From assembly GCA_963931925.1 (NCBI GenBank), contig OZ007569.1, positions 65,425,980-65,489,979 of the forward strand: a DNA stretch of 64,000 nt. The letters run 5' to 3'. The stretch is from Onchidella celtica (lineage: Eukaryota > Mollusca > Gastropoda > Systellommatophora > Onchidiidae). The translations under genes and the position numbers were made by a program. Positions 1 to 11,900 of the stretch are shown here, in pieces. The notes beneath the pieces are model-generated. The model had not been told where the DNA came from. It saw only the letters and a program-made list of their open reading frames with translations, and made no database searches. Each line of letters starts with the position of its first letter. The stretch's first letter is position 1.

Positions 1-3000
1 GGAAAATAGCCAAGAAATTACAACACGTGATTATGGTGTGCATACTCATTGGACCCAATCGAACAAACATTACACTATTACTAAGAAGACATGGTTAAGC
101 TCCCATTTTGTCAACACTGTTGTGGGATGACAAAGCTTAATTTTTATCTCCCATTGTGCTCACAACCATGGAACATAACCATGACCCCCCAACACTATTA
201 CAAGACGACAATGATTATCTCCATTTTGGCATCATAACCAAGAAAAACAATTTTGTTACTAAGACGACACAGTTTATTTTCCATTTTGTTTACATCGTAG
301 GATGTAACCAAGACTACTGGGTGAGTGCGTTGCGCATTGATACTCAATGAGAATGCATGCAATAAGACTGCCTTTGAAAATCGGCAATAAGCCAACAAAC
401 AAACAGGCAAACTTAAAAGAATGCGGCGATTTAGATAGATTCACCGTAATTAGTTACCCAGAATCGAAAATAGGGCCTGTCAACAGGTTTGTCCCGGGCA
501 ATGCCGGACACCCCAGCTGGCGTAAATAAACATGTGTTCAAAGCCTGCGGCAATGTCATCGGAAAGCTAATTTGAAGCTGCAGTTTCTGGCAAGTCTAAA
601 CAAAATCCTGATGTGTCAGCTCTGCCTTATTCTTTCAAAGTAGGCCTACCTGCTACCTGCCCCCACGTCCAGCTGCCCCCACCGACAACCCCAGAGATTA
701 GACCTATGACTCTTATTAGTGATTGACATTAGACATTGACGGTGAGTGCAGAAAGAGCAGGGGAGCGTACCCATCAAGATCCCCCTAGTTTCCATTAGGC
801 CAGAAGACAGACCGACGATCAAGTGAGCCCCGCCTCCAGATTTTAAGTTAGAGAGTATGCCCATGTTAGCTTTCTCCACAGCTTAATTACAACTACTTTT
901 AATGCCTATGTTGACCTTACCTTTTTCATTGCACTAGTGCCCTTATAGCATATTGTATTTTTTTTTGTACTGTTCGATCCTACGTTAACCCTGATAGTGG
1001 TCTGGGACAACCGTTTCAGGTCTGGGACCTGTTGTTTGTCCATATGATGTAACTTACTACAGCCAGAGCTGAGACTGTTGTGTACATCTTCAGGATGCCA
1101 GTAGTACGGTAACTTAGCCGGTTCACGCCACCTGTTAGTAGTTATAAAGAGGATGGGCCATTGTTGTACTTCGGTTCACTGTGTGTAATTTGCAATTGTT
1201 CTACCCTAAGTGATGGTATCATAGCCCCTTAGAGTTTGATTATACCTTCAGTGGTCTTTTGTAAACCTTTGAATTGATGTATGTGTCACGTAAGGGACTA
1301 CGTGACTTAGCAGGGGAGAATGTGAGAGGATGAACGACTTTCTATTTTTAATGTGCTCTCATGGTAACTCTAGTGCGTGAGTGAGGGACGGCCACTCATA
1401 GTAGTTTATGGACACTTGGCCGAGTACCATTAATTGGATTATTTCCCTTGTAATAGTAGCGCGGGACCCGTTATTCACATCACGGTGAAAAGCGCGCATT
1501 TTGATTGGTCAGTTGGAAATGTTGACCACCGGGCTTCCAACTCTTATATCATGGCTTTAAGTTTCTTACAACTCGCTCCTTCGTTGTTAACCACCGACAG
1601 AAAGACGGGAACCCGAATTCATTGTTGAGAGTAGGCAATACCCTATCGGTACAAAATGGGTACTCATGATAACGTTTGTTATCAATGGAGATACGTGGTA
1701 TTAATGGACGAAAGTATCCCGCACAAATTTGTCCAATGTTGTTAGTCCTGACACTTTGAAAATTTATATTAAAACTATTACCGGGTTTCTGGTATAAGTA
1801 GTCAGTTAGAATTTTAGCAGCAAGTTTCTACTTTATAATGGTACTAATTTCGTTGTACTTTGATGCACATGTCCTATTGAAATAATTAATAAGAGGATCT
1901 CGGATTTAAAGTAAACCACGAGTTAGACGCATGTTATCCCCGATAAATCCAACCTGGGTCAAATTTATTCAATTATTGCTGGAGGGGACGTTAGAGTAAT
2001 TTCTGCAGTTTACTGGGATACCTAATTGACTTTTGTGTGCACCCTTTTAACCGTACTGTAAATTCGATTGTGTTAGGACCCTAACCTGTTATGTTGTTCA
2101 GCTGGACTCAATGTCCGAGCCTTTCACTGGACTACGTGATAGCCCTCTCGGACGTCCGCGCTGGCTCATAAAGATGATGCCAGTTCGAGTGGTCAGTAGA
2201 CTCCATCAAAGACGCCGCAACAATAGGAAGCACAAGTGGACCTTGTAGTACAATAGATCGGCGGCGGCCTGCCGTGGCGCGCCTCGCCAAAAACATGGCC
2301 TAGTCCAGTTGCGCCAGTAGCAGAGAGACTTTGGGTAAGTTGGAGACTATTATATTAGAAGTGACTTTAATTTGCGCACCCCCCCCCCCTTTCGGGGATG
2401 CCGCGTAGAGAATGCTGATCTACAGAGACTATTATGAGTCCGGCTCAACGGTAATTGCCATTGTCATTAGACGTGTAAGATGCGCGGTGCAGTGCAGTGT
2501 CTTGATATTGTGACTTTATTGTCAAAGTTAACGTTTGCGGTGCTAGATGATAATGATGGCTCGCTAACCAAGCTATCACGATTTGCTTGTGTGCATATAT
2601 ATATAGTGTATGTGTAGCATTGCCTTGTTGTGGTAGGCAGTGAGGATTTCCTGACATGTTAATGTGGATGGCTTATGTTATAGCGAGCGGCACTATACAC
2701 TTGATTGTATTACGGGTATTTGTGTACCTTGCCAGTACCACTATGCTATAGAGAGCAGTGTGATTGTGATTGCGTGTTTAGTGTTTAAGATGTGTAATTA
2801 ATTACATGTATTGGAGATGTATAATATTAGTTGGGCCTCACATGGGTGAGCCCCAGGATTGTTCTATGTGCGGCGGTGGATGAACAATGTTTCAGTGAGT
2901 TTGCACATGTTGCAATGAGTCCCGCCTATAGATCTACCTATTATAGATTATAGATATTACAGATGTGCTGTGTTTCATTGAGTTCGTAGGTTGTGTGAAG

Positions 3001-3856
3001 GACATAGTTTCGAATGTACACACTACTTTATGTATCTAGTGGTGTGTCATACGCATGTTAGCCTGGCGGCATAGCTCCGCGGCTAAGGTCAAAGGGCATG
3101 ACCCTTCTGTATCGCTTGGGAAGGGAAGTAACCAATACAATAGCCCTGGGGCGGGTTAGTACTAATAATGGGAGTGGGCCTATGAGGATGGCCTGCATTG
3201 GGATGCAGCGTCTGTGTTATGGACGGTCAGTGGGCCATGTTGGCCACTGCGTTATTAAATGGAATGGCCACTCTGGATGTGCTGTACACCGGCTCAGTGG
3301 AGCGAAACTATTGTGTTCTTGCCCCTTCATTTGTTATGTCCTTCATACTTTTATTAGTACATTAGTTTATGTTGCCAGTGTACTAGGAAACTCCTTGTGT
3401 GTATGATATAGCCACTTGTAGTTGTTATTCATTAACCTTAGCGCTATTTTATTCCATGCATACATATGCAGTTGGTTATTGCTTAAATTCTATATTATGT
3501 TGTTGTTGTTTGATTTAATACTTAATACTATTACTATGTATGTCCACCATTGATTGCCTGATTAATGTTGTCATTATATCCTAATCATATTTTTGTCTTT
3601 TTCTCTTGTTCCAGCTTATGGCTGGTTGGGCTTTTTTTTGTTTGGTAGGGTTCTCCTATGCCTTTTTGTTTGGTAGTGATACCTTTATGTTGAGGCATTT
3701 ATCAATAAATAAGATTGCCAGCAGAACCCTGTGTTTGTTAATCCTGTGTATCCTTAAGGGAGTTACTATTGAACCCACGCAGTAACCACATTAGCCACTC
3801 GTAGTTCATCCAACACATTATACCACTGACTGGTTGGCTATAATTCAATTGGATAG
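1..3856. other. Gene-free flank upstream of the SLCO exons
   Basis: I see no supportable coding exon here. The first 310 bases contain a degenerate tandem repeat (listed separately). 1001-1040 repeats the phrase GGTCTGGGAC twice. A GC-richer patch lies at about 2100-2340 and a 12-13-base C run near 2380. A TATAAA at 1143 and an AATAAA at 3703 are present but not tied to a gene. This region should hold, or be an intron before, the missing upstream exons of the SLCO gene, but no OATP signature was found in any frame. Confidence 0.5.
66..310. repeat. Degenerate tandem repeat
   Basis: Variants of a phrase like TTACTAAGACGACA followed by a T-rich spacer and CTCCCATTTTG recur around positions 76, 120, 196 and 253. 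Spacing is irregular (about 45-75 bases) and copies differ by several substitutions, so this is an old minisatellite-like array. No coding potential is seen. Confidence 0.45.
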
Positions 3857-6800
3857 GTGCTGTGGCTTTGGTTGGCGGAGCTGGAGGAATGGTGCTCGGT
3901 GGTTGGTTAATCAGAAGATTCCACCTACAGCTCCCGGGCATTGTCAAGTTGTGTATGGCAATGGCCGTCCTGTCGCTAGTTCTGGGCGCCGGTTTCTTTC
4001 TCAACTGCCCTGATTCCAAGTTTGCTGGACTTAACTGGGACTATGCACAGAACACGTAAGACAAGATGAGTCAGGGCACATCAGGATAAAACAGACCCAG
4101 TATTGCGTGTATTTGCATGTCTTGCAGGACACTAATTAACATCATGAGGGCAAAATTAAGCATTTTTGACCTCACTGGGAATTAAAGGCCGGATCAGTTA
4201 AGAGATTAAGAAATAATTGCCAGCTGGTAGCAAATGAAACATTGTTTTCCTGGTACTCTAGTGTTCCATTTATTCTATATAAATATTTACACCTTTTGCA
4301 TTCATTTAACCATTTAAAATTAGTTTCGAAAACTTCAGAATGTTTGGCGAAGGGAATCTAATGGCAGGAAATTAGAGGGTTAATTGGTGTAAAAATTACC
4401 GAGATTACGCAGATTGTGTACTGTAACGATCCTATGACCAATCATCTATAAGAAATGATCCCTGATCGTCACTGAGGGGAATGCAGTACCGGGTATGTTG
4501 TTTGTGTACAGACCTATAGGCCTACTATGTGACTTGTTTACCTACACTCAAACGTCTTTTAAAGAGTATTACTTTATATTTACAGACCAAAGTCAGATGC
4601 ATTGACGGGCACATGTAATGTAGATTGCAACTGTAACACACAAGAGTTTGAGCCAGTCTGTGGGAGTGATGGCGTCACCTACTTCTCACCATGTCATGCA
4701 GGCTGCAATGGTAGTGTGCTGACAGCAGCATTCACCAAGGTTAATCTACAACCTCAGCTGATTCAGTCAACAGAATAACGACAACCAATCGTCAAATTCA
4801 AGAGTTATGATACAAAGTGACCCTAATAACCCCATCTATCGCCATATTCCTGAACACCTATTTAGGAGGCAGTGCCAAACGATTTATTTGGAGGGTGGGG
4901 GGTGCTTGATTTTTTTTTTGCCACTGTCAGTTACATAACTTGGTTCGTTCATCCTTAGTTTCCGGTTTATGCACTTGGTCTAGCTTTCACTTGTCTGTCT
5001 ACCTATTCACCCTTTGACCCACCAATTCATTGTTCTGTACATTCGCTCTGTTGGTTATATTAAATGTAGGCTATTATGAGAGAAATACAAACTACCTAAA
5101 TGTCTGCCATATGTCATGTTTGTCTGGCGTTCTTTCAGTGTGTAGGGCCCTATACTTTCGTTGCTCAGTAAGACTTTTTTTTTTGCAAGGAATCCTTTAC
5201 ACGGTTCTGATAAGTAACTTATTGTTACACTCAATCCTCTTCATGTCATGCCAGACTTTCGCGAACTACATGTCATGTACTTCCATTTTCAGGCAGCCTT
5301 TCACGAAGTACAGCAGCTGTACTTTCCCATTTCAAATTTCACGCCATATTTCATCAAGTACTGTTCATTTCATGCCAGACTTTCAATGAGTTGTTTTTTT
5401 CTATACCATGCCAGACTTTCATCAATTGTTCCTGCATCCATACGGGAGGGAGCAGTCCGGGCAATATAACCTCACAGGCTGGCCTCAGTTTGGAAGCCGT
5501 GAATGGACAATGTGGCAAGGATTGCTCATTGGTGTGGTTATTTGTGGTTTTGCTGTTCTGTGCGTTCCTGGCCACATTTACTACAGTAACGCCAATTTCT
5601 ATGGCAGTCTTGCGGTAAGTGAACATACTAATAATCGCAGTCAACCATCCAATGGCTCTATCGCAACATTCATTCTGCCTTCTACGGTACAGTGATGACA
5701 AAAACTTCGGCATTATTTAATGCATGCGATTTCGCTTTTAGTACTTTGCCCTACAAATAAATTTCCATGCAATACATTAATAGGCAGATGCATGTACATG
5801 TAATATATTTTCCATATTAATTATTATATTAACATGAATGCCTTTTTGTGACCAGTTAATGTCCAGGCAACCACATTCAATTAAAATATTCAACGACATG
5901 CTGGGGTTTTTGTTGTCATTCTTATTTCATATTTGCTTATTGGTTGCAAATAGAGCTTTTCCATTTAGGCTACTATCATTCAAACCATTTGGTAAAGTCT
6001 GATAAATTTTCGCTGAATGAAGCCAAATTTCGTTATCCATCGTTATCCAAGTCTGTTTAATATTAAATTAATATTTAATTTTAATGTAAATTGCTTTAAC
6101 AGTTTTAGGCCAGTTTGAGATACATGTGCTTCTTTTTTGTATAATACAAATTTTACGCTGGTGTGCATTGTATATTGTGGACCGCAAACAACACATAAAA
6201 CTGATGATATCTATCCAGGGTGTAACTGTATATCATTTCTTAAATGCCATAAATTATGATATTATCCATTCAGATGTGCACCTGGGGCTGAAAGATCTCT
6301 TGGTCTAGGAATACAGTGGGTCTCTTTGAGACTACTTGGTAAGTACATATTATATACCCATACTGACATAGAATGAGAACCTGCACATTATATGCATTCT
6401 TCCAAACAGTGGGGTGAAGAATATTATTTAACCAAGTGTTTCACTAATTTAACACCTGCTGAAACCATGATACTAATTAATTATGATACTCTGCCTTGCA
6501 GTGACAGCTGGATATGAGACGATATCTAAAAGCATGATACAGTGTTCCTCTGTACCATGATCTGAAATGAACAAATTTCAGTGAGCTCTAAGACTAAGAG
6601 CAAACTTCCTGAACCACATATTGCAAGTCTTTGTGTGCATTTTTTGTGGTAATTTTTCATAGAATTTGTTTTATTATTATTATCTTTGATGAAATTATGA
6701 CCCACAATCATTCTAGATTTGGGGAAAAAAGAAGGGCAAGAATCATAACACCCTAAGGAAAACATGTTTTTTGACTTACATTTAGACCTATTTGCCGATT

Positions 6801-7262
6801 ATTCCTTTTATATAAATTATTTTTTAGACTTCCACAACATTTGGGAATTATTTTAAGATTTATTTACAGAAAATTTGGGAATGATTTTAAGATCTATCCA
6901 GGGTTGATTTTTAATTTTTGTTTTTTGTACATAAAAATTCTCTAGCTTCAACTGTGTTTACCCAGTGAAACATACACTCTTTGATATTACTCTCAGGCAC
7001 AATTCCCGGGCCAGTGTTGACAGGTGCAGTGTTGGACAGTTCCTGCATCCTATGGCAGAATACTTGTGATGGGCAGGGCAATTGTTGGGTGTACGACAGA
7101 CAGACTATGAGCTGGTCGTTATTCTTGTGGTGGGCAATGGTCAAAGTTTTTAACTTCACACTCTTGTTTATAGCCTTGCAAGTTTATAAACGTCAACAAA
7201 AAGTGGGAATGGTTTCAGAAGGCGGTGGCACCAATTTTGAGATTGGAGACAAAGCATCCTAA
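3857..7262 (+). CDS. Organic anion transporter (SLCO/OATP family), C-terminal exons
   Basis: Sodium-independent organic anion transporter of the plasma membrane; this is the C-terminal half only. Exons: 3857-4055, 4586-4739, 5415-5614, 6274-6338 and 6997-7262 (stop TAA 7260-7262). Phases agree at all four junctions and the joined part encodes about 293 residues. Seen in order: a glycine-rich GGAGGMVLGGW segment, a membrane helix, a Kazal-like extracellular loop with CNVDCNC, EPVCGSDGVTYFSPC and later NCSC and GQCGKDC, a membrane helix, the LGIQWVSLRLLG segment, IPGPVLTGAVLDSSC with CWVYD, a last helix and a short cytoplasmic tail ending KAS. These are family hallmarks. The 5' exons lie upstream, possibly outside the window. 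The acceptor before 3857 has a poor pyrimidine tract, so that boundary is the least certain. The SLCO subfamily cannot be fixed from this half. Confidence 0.93.
5248..5420 (+). repeat. Degenerate ~40-bp tandem repeat running into an SLCO exon
   Basis: The 13-mer ATGCCAGACTTTC occurs exactly at 5248, 5372 and 5408, and related units starting near 5297 and 5347 share a TTTCxxGAAxTAC pattern. The last copy contains the AG acceptor (5413-5414) and the first bases of the SLCO exon at 5415. The array therefore seems to be duplication of the splice acceptor and exon start. Confidence 0.6.
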
Positions 7263-8935
7263 AATATAATATACATATGTTTTTAACACATGTATAACTC
7301 CATGAAAATAATATACTGATCATGGCTAAGTTATTTAGAATTTCTCGGGGTGACAAACATTAAGACTTAAAAAATTAACCTAACATGGAACAGAACCATA
7401 ATGGGTTGAACCTGGAGTAATTGGGTGTTTTAGATTGAATGATATGGAACAATATTTAATGTGTTGTTTTCCCTGGTTTTTCAGGATTTTTATCAAACAT
7501 GCATTTATGAAAAGTATAGCTTTCACAGTGAATTCACTAAATTTACATAAATGATGATTGATAATGAAAAGCTTGTTTGAAGGCTTCCATTTACATTCAT
7601 CATTTTTTTATGGCTCATATTAAATTTTAAACCAGTCCATAGCTTTCCACTGTGTATCTTGCAGTGTAAATAGCTGTACATGATTTATGCCTGAATCATT
7701 CAAACACCTCAATGAGTTGATGTATAATGACAGAAAGTCAAGACAGGACCGAAACTGTTTTGAATATATGCCTGAAACTTCTTGACACAAAAGTAATCTG
7801 TTGGAATTGTAATCTGCTTCAAACACTGTGTTGTTTACAGACAGCACAGAGAGTTTCACTGCAACACTAGTAACAAGTTCAAAAAGTCATATCTCATTAT
7901 CCAATCATTTTTATTACAAACTGAGAGACAGTTTTGGATTAGCACTGTACAAAATCCAACAAGCTGTCAATGAAAATGGTGACAAGGAAGTACTTTTCAC
8001 GGTATCCCAGTCTTGCTTTCCAATCTTAACATACATCTTTATAGCAGACATAATTATGGGATGGTCAACAACAAGGCACAGTAGAACATCTCCCTTGCAT
8101 CTTACAATCAACCGTATTTAATACTCATAAAAGATCAGTGGTCTTAAGCACAAAAACTAACATCCGAACCCTGAATTTCACAATTTTAAAATTTTTCATT
8201 AATTATTTTCGTGTGTGAAAACATGGGAGAACCTCGTTGTATATCATCCATAAAAATACCAAATGGTAAAGGACAGTAGAAACACTGAAAAAAAAAAAAA
8301 GAACACTGTGATCAAAGTGTTTGTCTCAGCTTCCTCTTTCCAAGTTTAATCAGTTTTGCTTTCTATCTGTAAAGTTGACCTTGAAGCCTGAGACCATCGA
8401 TACACTTGAACAGAATGGAAAGCTATTGCATGAATTACACACTGAATTACAAGTAATAATATCAGTGAGAACATTAAAAGCAGACTTGACGGTGCTGGCA
8501 GTGTAAGGCTTACTGAGTGCATCAGGTTATTTGCAACAAGGCTGATGCTCCCCTTTGATATCGAACAACCAATGCATGATGAGTGGTGGAGTAGCAAGTT
8601 TTGGACCTACTACTATAACTATTTCTGTGAGAACATCTTTGTTTCTTGAGGATCCCTTATATGGGGCCTCTAGCTAGTTCTGAGAGCCTCTGGCACTTTT
8701 ATATTGTACTGCCACTGCCAGTATCTATATCATCTAATGCAACAGAAATCGATATCAAACAATTTATTGCACCCATGAGCCTCATTTAAAACAGAGCCTC
8801 ACTAAAACCTCATTTCTTACACCTACAAAGTTGGGTAACAGACTGACATAGCTGGAACAATCTTTATCAAATGTCACATTATATGATTATTCAAGAATTT
8901 TAGATGAACTTTGAATTTAGAATTGTCCATAAATG
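7263..8935. other. Convergent 3' UTR region between SLCO and AP5M1
   Basis: The plus-strand transporter ends at 7262 and the minus-strand AP5M1 CDS ends at 8936, so this 1.67 kb should hold both 3' UTRs. On the minus strand an AATAAA (plus TTTATT at 8763-8768) lies about 170 bases after the AP5M1 stop and is a plausible poly(A) signal. No clear AATAAA was seen for the transporter. The open frames present are short and unlike any family I know. Confidence 0.45.
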
Positions 8936-11900
8936 TCATGCATTTTCTCCAACCATGGTTGTGAGAGCTTCTCCATTTGAGTTCCAAATCTTGTAATCCA
9001 CTGAAGAGTACTCTCGACCTGCAGTAGATAAAGAAGAAAATGGTAAATGTGATTGCTAACAAATGCCTGATCTTTTTAACACACATTAACACTAAACATG
9101 TGCTACACAACAAAGAGGTAACTCACTGTGTGCCTCTTTCAAAGATTCCCTCCCCTCTCTCACTCATATTCCTTCCTTGTGATCAACTTATACACTCAAT
9201 TTAACATCACTCAATTTAATTTTCTTGCTCAAAACGGGAACAAGAGATACAGAGCAAGAAAAGAAGGCAAAAAGTGAATCAGCAAATGAAGGACCAGGAG
9301 AGACAACATGAATTAAGGAATCCATGAAGAAAGCACATGGAATTGGAAGCTAGAATAAAAACAACTTGAAGAACCAGCCTGAAGGTAGACAAAGATGAAA
9401 AAACAGATACAAAGAAAAACAAACTGTTACAACAAAACAAAATAAAACAAAACACAAAATAAAATAAAATGACTAAATGAAAGAAAACTTACTGAGATTC
9501 ACTTTGAATTTAGTGGCTGGAGAAACCTGAATTGACTTTGGGTCTACATAACACCCAGAGTGAGTGAAGTCTTGCACTTTGAAAAATAGCTGGAAAAAAA
9601 CAACAAAAACCATTTAATTTGTCTTTAATATGAATGAATGGCACAGATTACTGGTTAATCAAAACCTACACTATATGTTGGTTTTCAATGCAAGAAGCAT
9701 ATTTTTTTCTGAAATGTGTGGCGTCTTGATTATGATATGACACTTGAATGGCTACCTGAAGAAAGTCATATGGAAAATAGAAGAAAAAAGAATTAAATCA
9801 TTTCCAGTCCAAAAAACTTTGTCAAATTCAGGACATCAAATTCTTGCTAGGGATGCAATTTGTGTATTAAATGGCACTTGACTTGTTTCAAGAACTGCAT
9901 TAAAAATGATTAAAATCACTGTGTAGGAGGTAACTAATCTGAGAATAAAAGAAAGTGAAACCTGGGCATAAGAGTTGTTTCCCCTGCAGAAAGCATCCTC
10001 CACTGTTGGAGCAGGTAAACCTTGCTCTGAACTGCTAAATGTTACTGTTGCTGCTAAAAGGGCTTGTTGGTCTTTGCTTGTGAATTTCTGACCTGAGGAT
10101 AAAACACAAAACTGTTCATAAAAGCCAAATTATCAAAACTGTTTACTGGCAAAGATGTTTAAATGTTTATTTTGTATTTGTGCAATCTTGTAAGTTAAAA
10201 TAACTACACGTACATACATGTACATTTAGCTACTTTGTACTGATCTGTCTTCACAGATTTGTGGCAAAATATTATTGTTAAAGACAAAGTCACTTTACTT
10301 TCATTAATGGCTGCTAATAGTGAAATTGGACTTCCTGGCTGAAGTGGCTCGAAATATCACCTAATTCACCCTTTATCCCATTAGAAATAATATCAAGACT
10401 GACATGTTTAAGTTGTAACAGGAAGAGTTAAAGTATGAAACTGAGCACAATCAGTTTTCAGACCCAACCACAAAGGAGAAAGTTTCCACAGCGACATGAC
10501 ACTCAATTGGTAACACACTGCAAGAATGACCAGGTTTTATTCAAGCACAAATGAGGACAATAGAATGGAATGGCAAATAGCCAAGTTACCTATATTCCAC
10601 ACTATCTCTTTCTTATTACTGGAAAGTGACAATGATCCTTGTGTAGGCGTGCCCTCAAGATTGGATATCAAAGCTCTGAAATATATCACAGTAATTGAGA
10701 TTTGGGCATAAATCTTCAACTCTGTACAAATTGCACAATCATATTGAGAACTGGCTTATAACTTATACATTAAACTTCTCCATTCACTTCAACTAAGTGA
10801 AAGCTTTACAAAGCCCCACTTCGTGGTAATAAAAAATAAAATAGAAACAGGTAGTCCAAACTGATTTTTATTTTTTATCACAACTCACTAGTTATTGTCT
10901 AATCTGCTGGAGCCTGCTTTTCTAAGAATTTTGATACCAAATTTATTATTCTGGCTTAAAGGGTTTGAAAGTTATGGCATTTTCAAAAGTGAAAAAACAC
11001 CTCGATTTGCTACCTTTTGCAGATTGCACAAAAGTCCAACTTTGACCGCCCATAAAATGACTGTTTATTGGGTCACAACATTAAAAATTATCAGTTTCCA
11101 AGTCAAGGGGGTGTACATTACTCTCAATTTTTTTCGAGGGGTACAAATATAGTACAAGCATCTCATTTTCCTTTTTTTAGTCATCAAACGTCATCCGACA
11201 TCAATTTTGTGTGAAATCTTACAAGGGAGACAAAAACAATGTTTTTTATTTTTTTTTAATTGAAAATTAGGTCAACTGCGTCGCCATTGACTCAGCACTG
11301 AGTGTCAGAAAAAGGTGACGAAATTAACAGTCGGCGCTCTGCTCCGCGCTGAAACATGCCCTAAGTCTAATTTTGGCACACCCTGAAAATACAAAGGCTG
11401 AGGTTCATTTGCGTACAATTTTGATCCTGATCTATTAAAGTTTCCACCAGTTTCTCGATCAACAAACTTTTCAACAAACGATTTTCAAAGGAATTTCAAC
11501 TTAAAACAGGATGAAAAATACATTGAATTAAACCTCATTTATCAGGCTTTTCGTGTGAGTTATTTTCATACACGTGCGCTACATCGGCGCGACGCTCCGC
11601 AGTCCTTTGCTATGAAGGGGTCAAATTGGTATGTGCAGCTCAGAGCTAAAACGGCAAGACTGTGTCTTGTTCAAGCAATAAAAACACATGGCTACACACA
11701 TTAAGCAATACAAAAGATAATATACTTTTACAGAAGAAGACTTGAACTTTATTTTGATGTAGGATACACGCCGTTTTACATAAACACACAGCAGTAGTAT
11801 CCTTGTAATGCTGGCCTAAAATTATGCCAAAATGGGATTTCGCCCCTTCAGCGAGGCAGTTTGGATTACCTAATAGAAATGTGTTTTGTCAGTAGCATTT

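Noticed and set aside
3098-3406. 102-codon plus-strand open frame upstream of SLCO
   Set aside because: Shows no OATP signature or other domain, and is not in phase with the exon at 3857.
950-3730. Possible LTR element: polypurine-like AGGGGAGAA before TGTGAGAGG at 1319, AATAAA at 3703
   Set aside because: No second long terminal repeat, no primer-binding site, no gag/pol frame and no target duplication could be seen.
8874-9113. Alternative reading frames of the last AP5M1 exon, one ending EKMHDIYGQF
   Set aside because: They look protein-like but do not fit the phase of the preceding donor (9493). The in-phase frame ends with DYKIWNS, as AP5M1 does.
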